DNA from: Centropus unirufus
Taxonomy: Eukaryota; Chordata; Aves; Cuculiformes; Centropidae
Assembly: GCA_013397695.1 (NCBI GenBank)
Contig: VYZI01000109.1
Span: 1,741,570 to 1,805,569 of the forward strand
Direction: 5' to 3'
Length of the DNA: 64,000 bases
Shown here in pieces: positions 38,501 through 51,896 of this stretch (the first letter of the stretch is position 1; every line of letters begins with the position of its first letter). Below the pieces are notes generated by a model. That model had not been told where the DNA came from. It saw only the letters and a program-made list of their open reading frames with translations, and made no database searches. The position numbers and the translations under genes were made by a program.

Positions 38501-41500
38501 TAGAAACCGTTCTTAGCAAATAAAATTGTGCTCTGCTTGTTTTTACTGTGCTTTTTTGAATCGTCCAGCCTGAATCCCAGTCTGTGTCCCAAACCATTGT
38601 GTTCAGCACAAAAAAAAATGCATGGCAGTGGAGGTTTGGCCTTAGACTTCTGGCCCTGAATGAGGAGTCGAACATTGAACTATCACTCGTGACAAATTAC
38701 TTGGTTCACTTCTGTTGTCAAGGGATGACTTTTGCTTATGCTTGTTCAGAGCTGGAAAAATGCAACTACCACTTCTCTAAATGATACATACTAAGGTTTC
38801 AGCTGAATTAAGAAGCAACATCTGTTAGTAGTGCCCTACTTGGCCAGAGGATGAGAAATTAAGAACAACTTCACATCTATTTGCATGAGACCTCATGGCT
38901 ACTGCCTCACTTTATTTTACATTTACCGTCATCATTTTCTCTTCCTTTCATCCCCTGCTCATTTATGCCGGTCTCTAGTATCCTTTTCTCATGCTGATCC
39001 TTTCCCATTTCACATATGTTGTAGTTGGTCAAGACACCAAAAGCCCTATTAGTGACAATTCATTTAGTACATTAAACAATTGTCTTGTGCTTTTTGCCAT
39101 AAAACTAAGTGACCCTGTAAAACATCTGAGGGTTCTCACTCACATGTGGTAGGGAATTAAAGTCAGATGGTTGAAAGATACACGATGCTCTGTCATCTGT
39201 CTCATCCTTTCTTGGTGGGGTGCTGCCCTCACAGGGATGGCTGGGCAGCTCTTAGAGTAGACCTGGAGCTCATGTGGTGTTTATAGCCAGTTTACTACAG
39301 AAAATTAATTTCAAAACGCGAGGGACTCAGAGAACTCTACTATGGGGAGCAACCTCCAACATAAAAGTTGGGCTGATGAGGTCTCTGCTTTGGCAGCCCT
39401 GTTTATAACCCACCATGATGTGTAAGCTAAAATGTTCAGTTACATGCTATGGAAAAGAGGTAACTAGCACTAACCACAGGTACAGTTAAGAAGCAGCAGA
39501 ATAATACCCCTAGGTGTGCTTTATGATATTGCACAGGTAGTACCAACAATGCCATGAGGAAAATATACACATTCCAAATTAAAGGGACAATTGTTTCCAA
39601 ACTGTAAAGCATGCCTTACATAAAAGCATGCAAGAACACTATGTCAATGTGGAGCATTTAATTACACAAACAAATAAGCAGGATTAGACAGGACAGAGAG
39701 AGCCACATTCTGCCCCTATGGGAAAGCGAGCTAGAGCCCAAAAGAGAGGTGTGGCTGCCTCGTGCCAGCTTCATCAACCCTTCTGCTGGGGTAGCAAAAT
39801 GTTTCAAAGCAGAAAATTCAGAGTCAGTCTCAGAGGTTTCCGCAAGCAACTGCAGAGCATGCTTCATGGAGCCATTTCTCTGTTTCTTTGATGAAAAGTG
39901 AGCAGCATGAGCCTCTGGCTGAGACATATTGCTGGCAGTAACATATGCATTTGATAACAGCAGCTTTACCATTTAAGCAGGGAAAAAGGGCTTCTTCCAA
40001 TTCAGAAAAATCATTATAATATTTCTTCCCCACCTTCTTGGGACAAATGCAGAACTTTCTTGATCTTTAGAAAGGTGGGAAGCATCAGAAGGAAGGAAAC
40101 ACAAATCTTCCTTTTCTGAAATAGGCAAAAGTTAAGTTAGGACACTCACCTGTCCTAAAGTTCCCAATATATATGGCACTTAAAGCCCAGGTGAGAGTTA
40201 GCCAATCAATCAATACAAGGAAAGCAAGTGTCCCATGGGACTTTTAGCATTGCATACACACATGAAAGATAGGTCAAAAGACATAGCTTAGTGATCGATG
40301 CGAGGGTGCAGGGTGGGGGGAAGGAATGTGAGAGAAGGAAGAATTTATGTGCAAATTTTCCAAAAATGAGACATAGAAAAGAAGTAGAAAAGTGTAGCAG
40401 CACGGCCCTTTCTAGCTCCCTCCCATTATGTTTTGTCTCCTTCCCCCAGGACAGAGTCTGGGCACAGCAACTCTGAATGCCTGACAGTCAGTTCTGCAGG
40501 AATACAGCTAATTACTTAGACGTGAGTAGCCTCATTTTTGAGGCCGAGCAGGGAACATTTCTAGGTCCACGTGCATTAATACTGCTGCACGTATTTCTGC
40601 AAGACAGGAAGCCGAGGTGGCTGAGCTTGTCACATTCCTGAGTACCAAAAATTTCTGAGAAAAATCCCAACAGGCCTGCAAGGCCATCTTCTTCTTTCAG
40701 ACTAAAAGAAGTGCCAAAACAAAACAGTTCCTGTGCCACCAGTGACTCCAACAACCCATCAGTAAACTAAATGACAAAACCAAGACATGACTTAGGGCTG
40801 CAAACACTGCTTTAGAAGCCTGTGCCAGGAAGCCAGATGTTGCAGAAAAAACATCTGGGATTTTTGATTGCTTTTAAGAATGAGTAGGAGTAGAATTCTG
40901 ATGTGGTATAAAAAATGGCCTGCTGCATATTTTTTTGGATTAATGACAAAATTATCTCTCTTAAAATGCTGTAAAATGTAAGAATTTTAACTTATATAGA
41001 ATGGCTTAGCAGAAAAAAAGTACATTGTACGGAAGGATGGAAAACCCTGAAAAGTTTCCATATATGACATACCTCAAACATAGAAACTCAAAGAGTTCCA
41101 TAAGGATATTTAAAGAAGAAAATTTTCCTTTCTATAAGCAAAGAACATGCTTTCAAGGAATGGCGGGGAGAAAGGGAAAATGGGGAAAATTCAGATGAAG
41201 CAGGCTGTAGCAGTTAGAAGCAAACTTTAATGTATATATTGGGTGTCCCCTTGCTGCTAGTCCTGAATGGGCAAATCAGGAGTAGACCTAGTCTGGGGGT
41301 ATTTCTGCTCTCTAAGATATATTTTTTAGGTCCCCCAAATGCTGGGTTACATATACACCACAACAAAACAGAGACCTCTAAAGAGAAGGGCAGTAAAAAT
41401 TCCCTGACCACCCTTCTACAAAGCTGGTACTAATGAAAACATGTGCACTGAGAAGAAAAGCAGCAAAAAATGAATCAAAGTTTCCTGTGGTCCTCCCACC

Positions 41501-42073
41501 ACCCTGGGCTGTTCCGAGAGAAGGGCTTTGCCCTCTATGACAACAAGAAATCCAAGCCTGCCCAAAAAAAGTACCAGGGATTAGATTCAGAAAAATGCCA
41601 TGCCTTGTCATTTAAGTTAGTAGGAGCTGTAGTATGAACATAGGAAGTTATGTGTAGTGTATGGTAAGGTAAAAAATCAGTTCCTCAGAAACTCCATTTG
41701 GATACCAAAAATCAATGGATACTTTCAGGTTAATTTTTTTGTTCTTTAGAAAAAAATAAACTGTCCAATTCCACAAGCCTGTGCCAAAAAGTAGTTTCAT
41801 AGAGCAGTGAGAGGACTCCAGATGGAAATTAGTAATACTGCCTTAAAGGAGGGTTACAAAGCATGCAACCACACACAGAATAGTGAGTCGAAAACAAGCC
41901 ACAGACTGCCTGCCTACACTGTGAGCGCTGCCTATCCTGCTCCAGGAGTGCCAAAGAAGCCCTTCAGAAAAAAAATGGAGTGTTTAAGCCATTAATTACT
42001 CTGCAATAATGCTTGTGCATAAGGGAACTGGCTTGAGAAACAAAGCTGTCACAGTGGTAGCATGAATAATTTA
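35513..42073. other. unique noncoding sequence, no gene seen
   Basis: Frames reach 120 codons (37380-37742 minus) and 104 codons (39658-39972 minus), with no domain resemblance. No CpG island, no RNA gene and no repeat family was recognised. Base composition is fairly uniform, with slightly GC-richer stretches near 36800-37000 and 39650-39900. Confidence 0.55.
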
Positions 42074-42097
42074 AAAGAATATTTTAAAATATTCTTT
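42074..42097. repeat. perfect 24-bp palindrome
   Basis: The 24 bases from 42074 to 42097 equal their own reverse complement (half-site AAAGAATATTTT) with no spacer. The perfect, uninterrupted symmetry is unusual for its length, but the AT-rich composition makes it less improbable than it looks. Confidence 0.95.
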
Positions 42098-45000
42098 CAG
42101 CATCACCTGCTTCATAACCCACATGTCCTGTATGCTAACTTCTAAGAATTACATCAAGTAGAAAATAGTAGCTTAAAGTAACCTTTTCAATTGTGGGGAA
42201 AAACTTCTTCCTTCAATAAATATTCAAATAAATACATAGCATATATAGCAGATATACAGCACACTTCCTTCAAATAAATATATGGCCCATTTGCCTTTCT
42301 AAAAGTTTAAATTTCTTCCACCTACTTGATGCAGTTAACATTCAGTAAAGCATATCTTACCCACCACACTGAAACAGAAAACATCTTTATCAACACTTCT
42401 TTAACAATGGGTATTGACTGCATTTTTCTAGTGTACTGGGATTCTGGGAGCTCTCCTGGCTGTAGCTAAATTCATTTCTTCTCTACAAAACTTTTTCACA
42501 GAAACTGAAATAAATACATTTTCTCACTTATTTGTTACAGTATGTGCCTTGGGTAGTTCCCTGTCTAGCATTTGTCTCATGGGAACATGACCCCCTTCAA
42601 GACTTTGAGACATATTTTGCAGACACAAGATGCAGACAGGTGTCTAGGCAGATTTGATTTGTCCTACTACATTTGTACATACTATTTCTACTCACATCAT
42701 ATATTTGACATCTTCAGATAAGACGGAAGGTGCTTTACAACCATACATCAGAACTCTGCTCCTTTTTTTGTGCAAGCAGCACCTTAATTAATTCTGGAAA
42801 CCCTGCAATATACTTCTCTTCATCTCGGACTTCTAAATACTTCTGTAATACTGACTCCAAGTGCCTCTTCTGATTAAGTGAAATTGAGACTTATCTGGCT
42901 TAATATTTACACTTGGTCTGCTGGCACTTTATGCACAGTTCGGGTCAGATTTGCTCAAGGAAAGTGCATAATGGTGAGAACTGGTTGCATGGAGAAAATT
43001 TCTAGTAGTAGGAGTAGAAAGAGTAGGAAGCCTATCTTCGGAGATGGGTCCAGGAAGGCTTGGCTTGCTTGGTCTGGTGAAGGCAGCTTGAGAGTGATGA
43101 AGGGTGATATCTATAAATACAAGGGAAAATCTAAATTATTATAGAATTTAAAACCATTGTGCTCATAACAGCAAACATAAGCAGTGCCTGACAAGAAATT
43201 TGAGCTGGAAGTTAAGTTCTAACCTCAAGCAGTCTGAGCTGTTTAAATAGCCTCCCAAAAAGGGTATCATCAGCTGCAAATATTCTAACAACTTTTAAAT
43301 GGAAGTTGAATGGTTTCTGCAAAGAATCATATGGTTTTATTTGTGATTGCTTGCAACTGTGCAACCACACTTGCTATGTGGACCTCTTGTGGAGCTTCTC
43401 TCATGATATTTTTCTGTTGCTGAAAAATAAACAAGCACCAGACCCTTACCTGTAATTCTGTTAATTTCCCTAAATATGTGTCAATATATGACTGCTGAGC
43501 ACCCAACCTTTCTATCTATAGTTTAAAAGATATACTGGTAAATAAACACTTACTGTTAGTTAAAATATTTTTGTAAATCCTGCCTGTTACAAGGTAGTAA
43601 CTTGTTTCAGTAATTTAAATCCTCGCTAGATTTAGCAGACTATTTAGAGTACTATTTATTCCATCCAGAAAGATTGGGTTAGCTGGAGTGTTAACACAAA
43701 GCAGCTACATCCTACCTGAAAAAAAGAATAATAATTAAAAAATGTGGTATATTTAGTTGCTTACATAGTGCGGACAGGACCTAACTGTCTCCTCAGATAG
43801 TGTTTCTGCTCAAGGGGTGGAAATCTAGATGACAAACTCATAGCTAATAAAGTTCAATGTCACAAAAATGTATTTCTCAAGCAGATGCTGTCCTGACCTC
43901 ACTGGAACACAGATGCTGGAAGCATTGCACCTCCACAGTGGACCTGATGTAGTATTGGGTGCACCTCTGGCTGCTCACATTGTATGAGATCCCCACTAAC
44001 CCACTGTCCATCTCACAAGTAAAGTGTGGGAACTTCTTCTGAGCTCATTCATATTTACTTGGGGAAATATAGATTTAGGGACAGTAGAAGACACAAAGCA
44101 AACACAAAGTAAACCATCCTGTCTACCATGGGTACAGCTTGAACAGCTGCTAGATAAGGACTCCCTTTACACTTAACATGAAGGAGAGTATTTTTATTTT
44201 CAAATACAGTTGCATTATATAGAATGAGCATATACCATCACCCACCAAAAGCTGAAAAAGGAAGACTAGGTCCCAACCTTAAGGCCAGACACAGCCTCCT
44301 GTCCCTTTCCTTGCACCAGATTTGGTGCCTACTGGACCCTTCTGTGGGTTGACCTAACTGTACTGAAAACCAAACTATCAAAAATGTATACTATGATATG
44401 GTGAAGGATAAGGAAGGCAGAAAGAAAAAAGATATGAGTGGGAGGAAGAATGAGAAGCATGACTCACATTTCAGCAGGAGTGAGAAAAATGCTACAGGCT
44501 TCAGCTGAAGGTAGAACCATAGCCTTCAAAAGACTGCTTGTGTGGTGGCTCAGGAGCAGGCATCAAAGGTCCTGGTGAGTCTTGGAATTATGATTATTGT
44601 CATTTAGGAAAGTCCCAAAAGAGTTACAAAAAAAATATCCACTCAGTAATGGTAAGCTTGGTGACCAATCATTTGCAGCAACTTAGATCCAAAACATCTG
44701 TAAATAAATAGTCTGTTTAGATTCAGGTCATGATTTGGAAAGGCTTTGACACTACTCCTCCTCCTTCTTTGATCCAAGGGTCTGTCTATTTGTAGGTGTT
44801 TCCAGCTGGGAAAACAAACTGTTGATGAACTGGGGTCTTCTTTGATGTCACCTTGTTTAGAAGAAATTCACAATGCTTCCTTCAGCATGGAAAAGCTGAC
44901 AGATCAGCTGACAAGATGGCATTGTATCTCCATGCTTTTAACCACAGCTTTACTCAAAGTACTCATATTTGCTCCAGTTCCCCCTTACCTTACCGATCTC

Positions 45001-46120
45001 TCATGCCTGGCTGCCTCTTGCTTTTCCAGGCAAGCTGTTATTCTCACAGACACACCCCAACAAAGACTCCCTGAAGCCTCCCCTACTCATTTGAACTCAT
45101 AAGCAGCTTTTCATTTCCCTTCATTTGGAACAGAAAACATGGGCTTAGCTGACTCTTGAAGTTCCTTTAAGGAAACAGCAATGATTAAACCTCCTGATAC
45201 TTCAGGATGGATTTCTGAAAACAACAGTTTGATCTTAGATAAAACTGTTCTTTTGCCATCTGTGGACAGGGAAATTATGACTGTTTTTTAAATATTTGTG
45301 AAAGTGGAGGCAAGTGTGTTGACATCTTGAGACTTCCTGGTTCATATTCAGTAGCATGGATAAGGCAACATGCTCCTGTAACACTTTGGACACCTGGGTG
45401 CTCATTAAAGGGAATGCATTTCAGAGACTCAAGTGGCTGTTGCATTCTCATAAACCAGAACTAAAGTAAATCTGTTATTTATTAATGTCTATGCCAGCAC
45501 TGAAATGAGTACTGAAGGTCTTGACATTTCCAGTTAAAGTCTTTGCTATTTTCCCACATCATTATTTCTATTAACACTAAACATCTGGAAAATTCTCCTT
45601 AACCAAACCTTAGAACTAAGTTCCATATTTCAACCTAATAATAACCCTTCTGCCAATGTTTTTTACCCTACAAATTCATCTTAAATTGTATTACAGTTTC
45701 TATCCTGCGGTCCCCTACCAAAACCTTGTAGTCCTCCATACATTTAATAACTCCATGTCTGACTTGGCATCCTGATCTATCACATTATGCTGATGTTAAT
45801 AACATCTCTGAAATGTCATAATCAGAATACTTCTACAACTGTTATCGTCACAGAAATCTTTGGCCAGTAAGAAAAGGCCTATGAGAAGTTCTGGGAGGAA
45901 GGAGGACTCAAGGTTATAGGGAAGTTCCTGGACTTTCTCTCTACATTTAGAATTCAAAGAATCCTGATCTGTAGGATGTTAACAGGAAAACTACTTATTG
46001 CCCCTGCAATAAGATTTTTACAGATTCTTGGAAAGTCACGAAATCAACATTCATTTCTCTGTTTATGTTCAAGGAATGCATAGCAGCATGTGCTCTCAAT
46101 GAAATCTCTCACACCAGTCC
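42098..46120. other. noncoding sequence, no gene seen
   Basis: At 42206-42286 two AAATAAATA-containing segments, each starting CTTCCTTCAA, form a loose direct repeat. At 43880-43985 there is a weak hint of CR1 ORF2 3' sequence, too faint to call. No open frame over 90 codons shows protein-like features. Confidence 0.5.
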
Positions 46121-46195
46121 TGAGGAGTGGTTGCCCCAGGAAGGTGACCCTCACCAGAGCAATAGCCCTATAGCTGTTTTTAAGACAGGCTCTGA
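46121..46195 (+). mobile_element. possible old CR1 fragment
   Basis: The order of GAGTGGTTGCCCCAGGAAGGT, then a CTCACCA-like block, then GTTTTTAAGACAGGCT follows the CR1 block that ends 'GTTGCCCAGGGAGGT..CTC CATC..GTTTTTAAGAC'. Roughly 75 bp are recognisable, and no CR1 tail follows. The similarity is judged from memory of the consensus and is moderate at best. Confidence 0.35.
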
Positions 46196-49100
46196 ATACA
46201 GGGGTAGTGAAGTTTAGGAGAGAGTAACTGCTTCATAAGAAGATTCAGGCTCACTGGTTAGCAGAGCAAGAAACTGCCAAACCTAGTAAACAGGAACTCA
46301 CAAGGGATGGAATTGCCTCAAATCCTACCCTTGTGCGAGTTTTATAGATCCTTAGCCCTAAGCATCATCCAGGGCTCATGGAAGACTGAAATTGACCATC
46401 CTGAACTCTCTCCTTTAATGAGGTTTACTGTCTATCTTAGCCCAGGGGAGGGAGGAGTGGAGAAGAAACTTATTTCTCTTCTTATAGAAGTTCCCTACCC
46501 ATGGAGCTGCATTTATTCAGGAACTGAGCAGAGGAGAGGGAGGAATGTTTATAACTCCTGTTTAAACTGTAATCTCTAAAAAAAACCAAACCAAAATGCA
46601 GATAAATCAAGAGAGAGAAGGCAGGAAAAAGAGTGAGATCTGTGCAAGTGATTAGGGCACTTTTGTAAGGCATGTGGCATCAGATCATTTCCACCCCAAA
46701 CAGTGTTAAGCAGTGGGTGGATAAAATGTATAAGTAGCTCATTGAACCCACAGTACATCTAAAACCTTTTGCAGTAGAGGAACCTGTGAAAAAAAAAAAA
46801 CTCTGAACACCCTTTTTCAATGTTGAGCAGTGCTACAGGCAAGATTCACAGACACCTGGATCCATTATCTCATTACCCCGCAGTAACAAACCTGTGTAAC
46901 TTGGCCTTCAGTCATTCACACAGTTTTGAAAACAGCTCTCCTAATGACACACACAAAAATCGGTCTTTATGTAGGGCCAAATTCTGTGCCTGGTCATAGC
47001 AGTAATTCTCTTACTTAGGTTTCCTAGCAGTGTTCATATACACAGTATTCAGCTCGTATGAAAAGTGTTAGCATTTAAGCACTGAAAGGCAGTCACTGGG
47101 ACATCACACAATTATATAAAGGAAAAGAAAAAAAGAAGAATATTGTTTACAGTAAAGGGTAGAATATTCTTGCAACAGTTATACTTCTGTACTAAGAATA
47201 CAAGAAGTCAGAATAACACATTTGATGAATAAGACCTGCATTTTAAAAAAATAGTATATTCCAGTGTACTAATTTGTGTGAGAGTGAAATTGTGGGAACA
47301 AAAATATTATGCTAATATGAAACCACTTCAAGAAAGAAATAATAAAATATATGTAGTTAATCTTCCACCCAGGAAAATGAAAGCATGAGAAGAAACACTA
47401 ACTTTTTCCAGAGGCAGCTGATGTTGGAGTAAATCACTCACACATTAGTATGTTATTTTCATTTAGAATTATGTACTAAGATGTTTATACAGTCCATGAT
47501 TCCTGTTCAAATCTATTTAACAGCAATAGACATGCGTTTTGCTAGTCTTCAGAAATACAGTACAATGGAATAATTCTTGTGATGCAAAATAGCTCATTCT
47601 TGCTATACAAATGACTTCTACATGCACTGAATCAGGCTGCATTAAAAAAAAAAAAAAACCTCATGAAAAGAGCGACATTTCTTCCTCTTCTTTTCTGTCT
47701 CTGCCCTAAAAGGAAAGAGATGGAAGGGAAGGGGAGGAGATGTGGAATAAAGCTGTGGCTTTCAAGATTTGCACCTGCAATTCAGGACATATATTCTACC
47801 CACTTGACCTTAGACAGAAGTAATGACATTTGTTTGATTGTGAAAAAAAGAAGTCTGTAGAGTGTCTGGTCTCATAACTGATCATCTGAAGACTAGACAC
47901 ATCCTCTCTTAAAGAAGCAGACCACAAAAAAAGACCATGGAGCAACATATGCAGCCAGGAACTTCTTCCAGGGTTGTGATCAATGGGGAAAGAACAGTGA
48001 TGTTCCTAGTATCAAGCGCTATGAAAAATAAATAATATATATGTATGCATATGTGTATATATGTTTCTCATACTTATAGATATCTATTAAGTTAGGCAAG
48101 GTAATATCAAGGTACTTAAAAATTCTTCTGTAAGTTGTAAGGAAATTTGTCAGGACCAGCAAGCAAGTAGATAACAAAAAAGGCAAGGACCTGCCCCTGA
48201 ACAAGTAAAGAAAATGGGGTTGTATAAGCACTTTATACTCCCCCCCGGGCCTTCAAGAGAAGTCATGCCTTTGCTCTTCCAAGTTCCTATGCTGGGGAAA
48301 CTCCGGGTGTAAACATTAGATACTGTGTAATCTAACCTTCTCCAAGGAAACTTACTAGGTACTTTGTGGAAATGGCAGCTCATGACTAGAACTGATTGTG
48401 CCATCAGCCTTTAAGTTTAATAAAACTAGGGAATAATTTTCTAACACATAAATAAGTCTTTTCTCGCACAGTAAGTCCACCTTGTAAAGAAAAAGGTTTT
48501 GCAAAATTTATTTACTAAATTTGTAATGAGTTTCTTATCCTTTGCATCAGTTAGCATTCCATATTACGGTTTCTCGAGTAACAAAAGTGTTTCCTGATGT
48601 CCTTCATTTCTCATTTTCCTCCCAAATTCACTTCTATCCTTGAACAAAATTTTACTCTTCTTTTATCTGTGGCATGTTCCAGGGCTACACTGGCAGAATG
48701 TCCTTTGAATTATATGTATATTTTTTAAGCATCCACAGAGCTTAGTTTTCTTGCCAGAGTTGTTCTGTTCTGTTCCTTTACTAATAAAATTGTCTCATTA
48801 AGAGATTCCCACTTTCCCCTGTCCTTCAACCAAGGAGCTGCTTGTTTGCTTCTGCACAAATGGGATCATTTCACTAATGTGGTTTTTTGCACAGCCCTAT
48901 AAACAGAACAGCAACTGCAGTAAAGTGCAGATTGAGAATAGAAAAAAGCAGTTAGGAGGAGTTTCTTGTGTCTGGGAATTTCTTATATTTGCGCTATTGC
49001 CTGAGAGAACATTGCATGAAACAACTTCCTTAATTTATTTTTTTTTTTTGTGGCTGAGATGATCATGATGGTAAATTCCAGGATCTGGATGTGTCTGAAC

Positions 49101-49779
49101 TTAGTGAAAAGTTGGACTCAAATCAGTTTTTCCAGCAAGTTTAACCAGAACTGTGCTTCAAGTGCTAGGAATCTTGCTCTCAGGAGTTTAAAAATATTCC
49201 CTTGGCATATGTTCTGTTTAGATCACTGGAGATTTAAACTTCAAAACCAAATTGCAAATATGACTTACAATTTGGACTAAAATTCGATTAATACCCCAAA
49301 ACTGTAAGAAGTGGTCATGATCACTTAAACTACATTTTTACAGCCTATCTGAGCTGATCCACTTGCTGTGGTTGAACAGTGTTCATGAACATGTTGCTTC
49401 TCTGCTGCCTTGCTTGGAGATATATTCCTGCTCCTTCATGTTTATTGACTCTGGCATACATCTAATTTGCACTGTGATGATGTCAGGAAGTGCTCTGAAC
49501 AAAGCTATCTTACCTTTCATCAAAAGACCTGTGAATAAGGGTAGGGAATTGGGGTTTACCTGTGTGTTCAGTATTCCTGAGAATCATAGTTTATTCAAGG
49601 TTCATAGGCAATTTTTAAACTGGAGAAGATACTGGATATAACCACAAAATTTGTCTGAAGGCTGGATATTGTGGTTTTCAGTGAGAACCTTCAGAAATCT
49701 TGTCTGTTTAGTGTATCAGAGATTGAGAGGTGCAGTGAATAAGTTTCCTTCTGAACAGAAAAAAAAACTAAGATTTTTA
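46196..49779. other. noncoding sequence with simple tracts, no gene seen
   Basis: A12 at 46789-46800 and A15 at 47644-47658 stand alone, without an upstream retroposed body that I recognise. A purine-rich patch at about 47710-47742 and a C/G run at about 48240-48249 are also present. No coding frame over 92 codons has domain character. Confidence 0.5.
48035..48064. repeat. 30-bp alternating purine-pyrimidine (TA/TG) tract
   Basis: Thirty consecutive bases alternate purine and pyrimidine without a break, mixing TA, TG and one GC step. It is a decayed (TA)n/(TG)n microsatellite with Z-DNA or cruciform potential. Confidence 0.9.
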
Positions 49780-50136
49780 AGCTAGTAGGAGAAATGTACA
49801 AGAATCAGTGACCGAAATCTGAAGTCAAACAAATTTAACCTGGAATGAAAAGCTCTGGTTCTGTTTGGGCTTTTTTTGTTTTGGTTTTTTTCAGTCATTG
49901 TGACAGTAATTAATTGATGGGTTGGGGGAAACAGCCAAGGGAGTGGTGGACGTTCTTTCTTCATGTCTCCAAGCTGAGACTGAATAATTTTCTGAGGAAG
50001 TGCTTTTGCCAAACACCGGTTAATAAGCACAGTACAAGGCTAACTGCATGAAATGTACCAGTCAGAAATGTACAGAAGGTCAGAGTAGATGATCTAACCA
50101 TCCCTTCTGGACTTAACTTCCATGAATTTATGAATT
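49780..50136 (+). mobile_element. ancient CR1 LINE 3' end
   Basis: This stretch follows the archaic CR1 3'-region consensus shared by birds, crocodilians and turtles. It has the block 'CAGTGACC..AAATCTGAAGTCAAACAAATTTAACCTGGAA' (about 49806-49845), then 'GTAATTAATTGATGGGTTGGGGGAAACAGCCAAGGGAGT', then 'TTTTCTGAGGAAGTGCTTTTGCCAAACAC', and finally the diagnostic terminus with AGTAGATGATCTAACCATCCC, TTCTGGACTTAA and the ATGAATTTATGAAT tail (50084-50136). A T-rich expansion near 49870-49890 interrupts it. The 5' end is truncated or too decayed to place. The many substitutions make it much older than the copy at 51897. No protein is encoded. Confidence 0.85.
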
Positions 50137-51701
50137 CTCCTAGATTTGCTGGCATGTAGTAAGATTGAAAAAGCAAGCCTTTGAGGAAAAAAACTGTTTG
50201 TGATTTGCCCCAGGAAAGTAATCTTCTGGTTTATGCAAAGAAAACCAGATTGATCTGAATTAATAGTGTCTGGCAGAACATTTTCTTAGTTGCTTGCCAA
50301 AGTTTAGGGTGAGGGTTTTATTGCCAGCTGTAGAAGTGATATGAATCGATATAAAATATACAAACAACTCTGTAACCTTCTCATGGGAGTGAATTATATA
50401 CGATGTACATAATTCCTCTATTCTCGCTCCCTTCAGAGAATTCAGGAATCTGGCTCTTCCCAAAGTGTAGCAATAATGCCTAAGCATTTTATAGAGTTCT
50501 AGTGAGAAACTGCCAAGCCTTAGAGACTCGACAGGGGCAGAAGTTGAATATTAATCTTCACCACTGTCATTTCAACTGCTTCTGAGCTCCCTCTTCTGAC
50601 ACTTAGGCTTCTTTTTAACCCCTTAGAGGACTGTAAAATAATCGTGGTATGTATATTACCCAGAGCAGGTATGGCAACTAAGTCTTATCAGAGTGCTGTG
50701 GACATTAACACCTGAACAACAACTCCCTTGCCTGCAGGTCCATATCCTATCAATTCAAGTAGAGATTCCTTTGATCCTTTCTCAATAATGTAAATATTTT
50801 TTTAAACTACGACATTTTTATAAGACTACCTTTTGTGCAAACCCTTTCAGGGCAACTTCTTCAAATAGAATCATATGATGAATAAAAATATCCAGACATT
50901 TCAGTCACTTCTCCCTGATCTTCCATATCTGGATAACTTCCTAGAATGTTGTCTAGAACAGACACTGATTTTAAAGCTTGCACAGTGTTTAAGGGAATCA
51001 ATTCTTTATTATCCTCAGAGGTATACATGCTTTTTTAATCACATCAGAACTCCTATTGTAGCTTATGTCTAAGTTGTCATCCTCAGAGGGCAACATTTAA
51101 TTCTTTTTTAAATAAATAGACCCATATATGTGGAAACATTTCCTGTCTTTTTAACTGCCAGGGGCTTGAAAGCATTCTTGCACTTCTATTTTATTATTAT
51201 TTCTTAAGATTGTGATAATATTTTATCTCTTTGCCTACAGTTTTCGCAACATGTAAAGATTGTCTGCACAGTCATGCATCCCCTCAGGCATCTTCATCCA
51301 CAGCCATATTTCAGTGTCCCTTCCCAGTCTCTTTAGCACATCTGAAGTTTCATCTTCACCAGACATTTTTCACAAAAGAACTTCATGTTGGCTGCTAGTT
51401 CCGCTTTAGCAAGAGAATAAGAAAAGCCAACAGGCAGTTATCAGCATTTCCACTTGAATTTCTATGATGTTGCTGTTCCTACGTTATGCTTAGGAGTTGT
51501 AGACAATTTTTTTTGGTCCAAGTAAGTGGTTTTCAGGCATGGTAAAAATTCACCACCCAGAAAGCATTTGTTTTACTCATTAGATTTTAGGCATATCTAT
51601 TGCACTCGCGAGTATGCTTGCCCTATACAGAAGAAGAAAGGAGAAGAAATCTGCCGTGCTACTTGATTGTCATCTTTTAGGATACAACTTTTAAAAGATA
51701 T
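50137..51701. other. unique noncoding sequence, no gene seen
   Basis: This segment lies between the ancient CR1 and the GAT microsatellite. Frames stay below about 75 codons, and no element or motif stands out. Confidence 0.55.
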
Positions 51702-51726
51702 GACGATGATGATGATGATGATGATG
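51702..51726. repeat. (GAT)n trinucleotide microsatellite
   Basis: A GAC unit is followed by seven uninterrupted GAT units. It is short but pure enough to be polymorphic. It lies about 170 bp upstream of the younger CR1 insertion and is not part of it. Confidence 0.95.
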
Positions 51727-51896
51727 TGCTGAATGTGGAACTGGTTTCATTTTTGCCAGTACAGACACTAAAATCCTACTTGAACTCCAAGCAAGCAGCA
51801 AAGATTTGATTAAAAAAAACAGAGTTATATATCAATTTCCTCACAGCTTTTCCCACCACACTACAGTCCTCTAGCCACCTCAACTCAAATACCGAG
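51727..51896. other. short unique spacer before CR1
   Basis: Nothing recognisable lies here. The boundary with the CR1 at about 51897 is set where CR1 similarity begins abruptly, as expected for a 5'-truncated LINE. Confidence 0.5.

Noticed and set aside
39658..39972. 104-codon minus-strand frame ending in a hydrophobic segment
   Set aside because: No family resemblance; the hydrophobic end comes from T-rich sequence and there is no promoter or splice context.
43880..43985. Faint similarity to the CR1 block around 'CCTGGAGTATTGTGTGCAG'
   Set aside because: Only scattered matches, with no continuation into the next CR1 block; below the level I can support.
47644..47658. A15 tract as a possible poly(A) tail of a processed pseudogene
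   Set aside because: The preceding sequence has no coding similarity, no AATAAA at the right distance and no visible target-site duplication.
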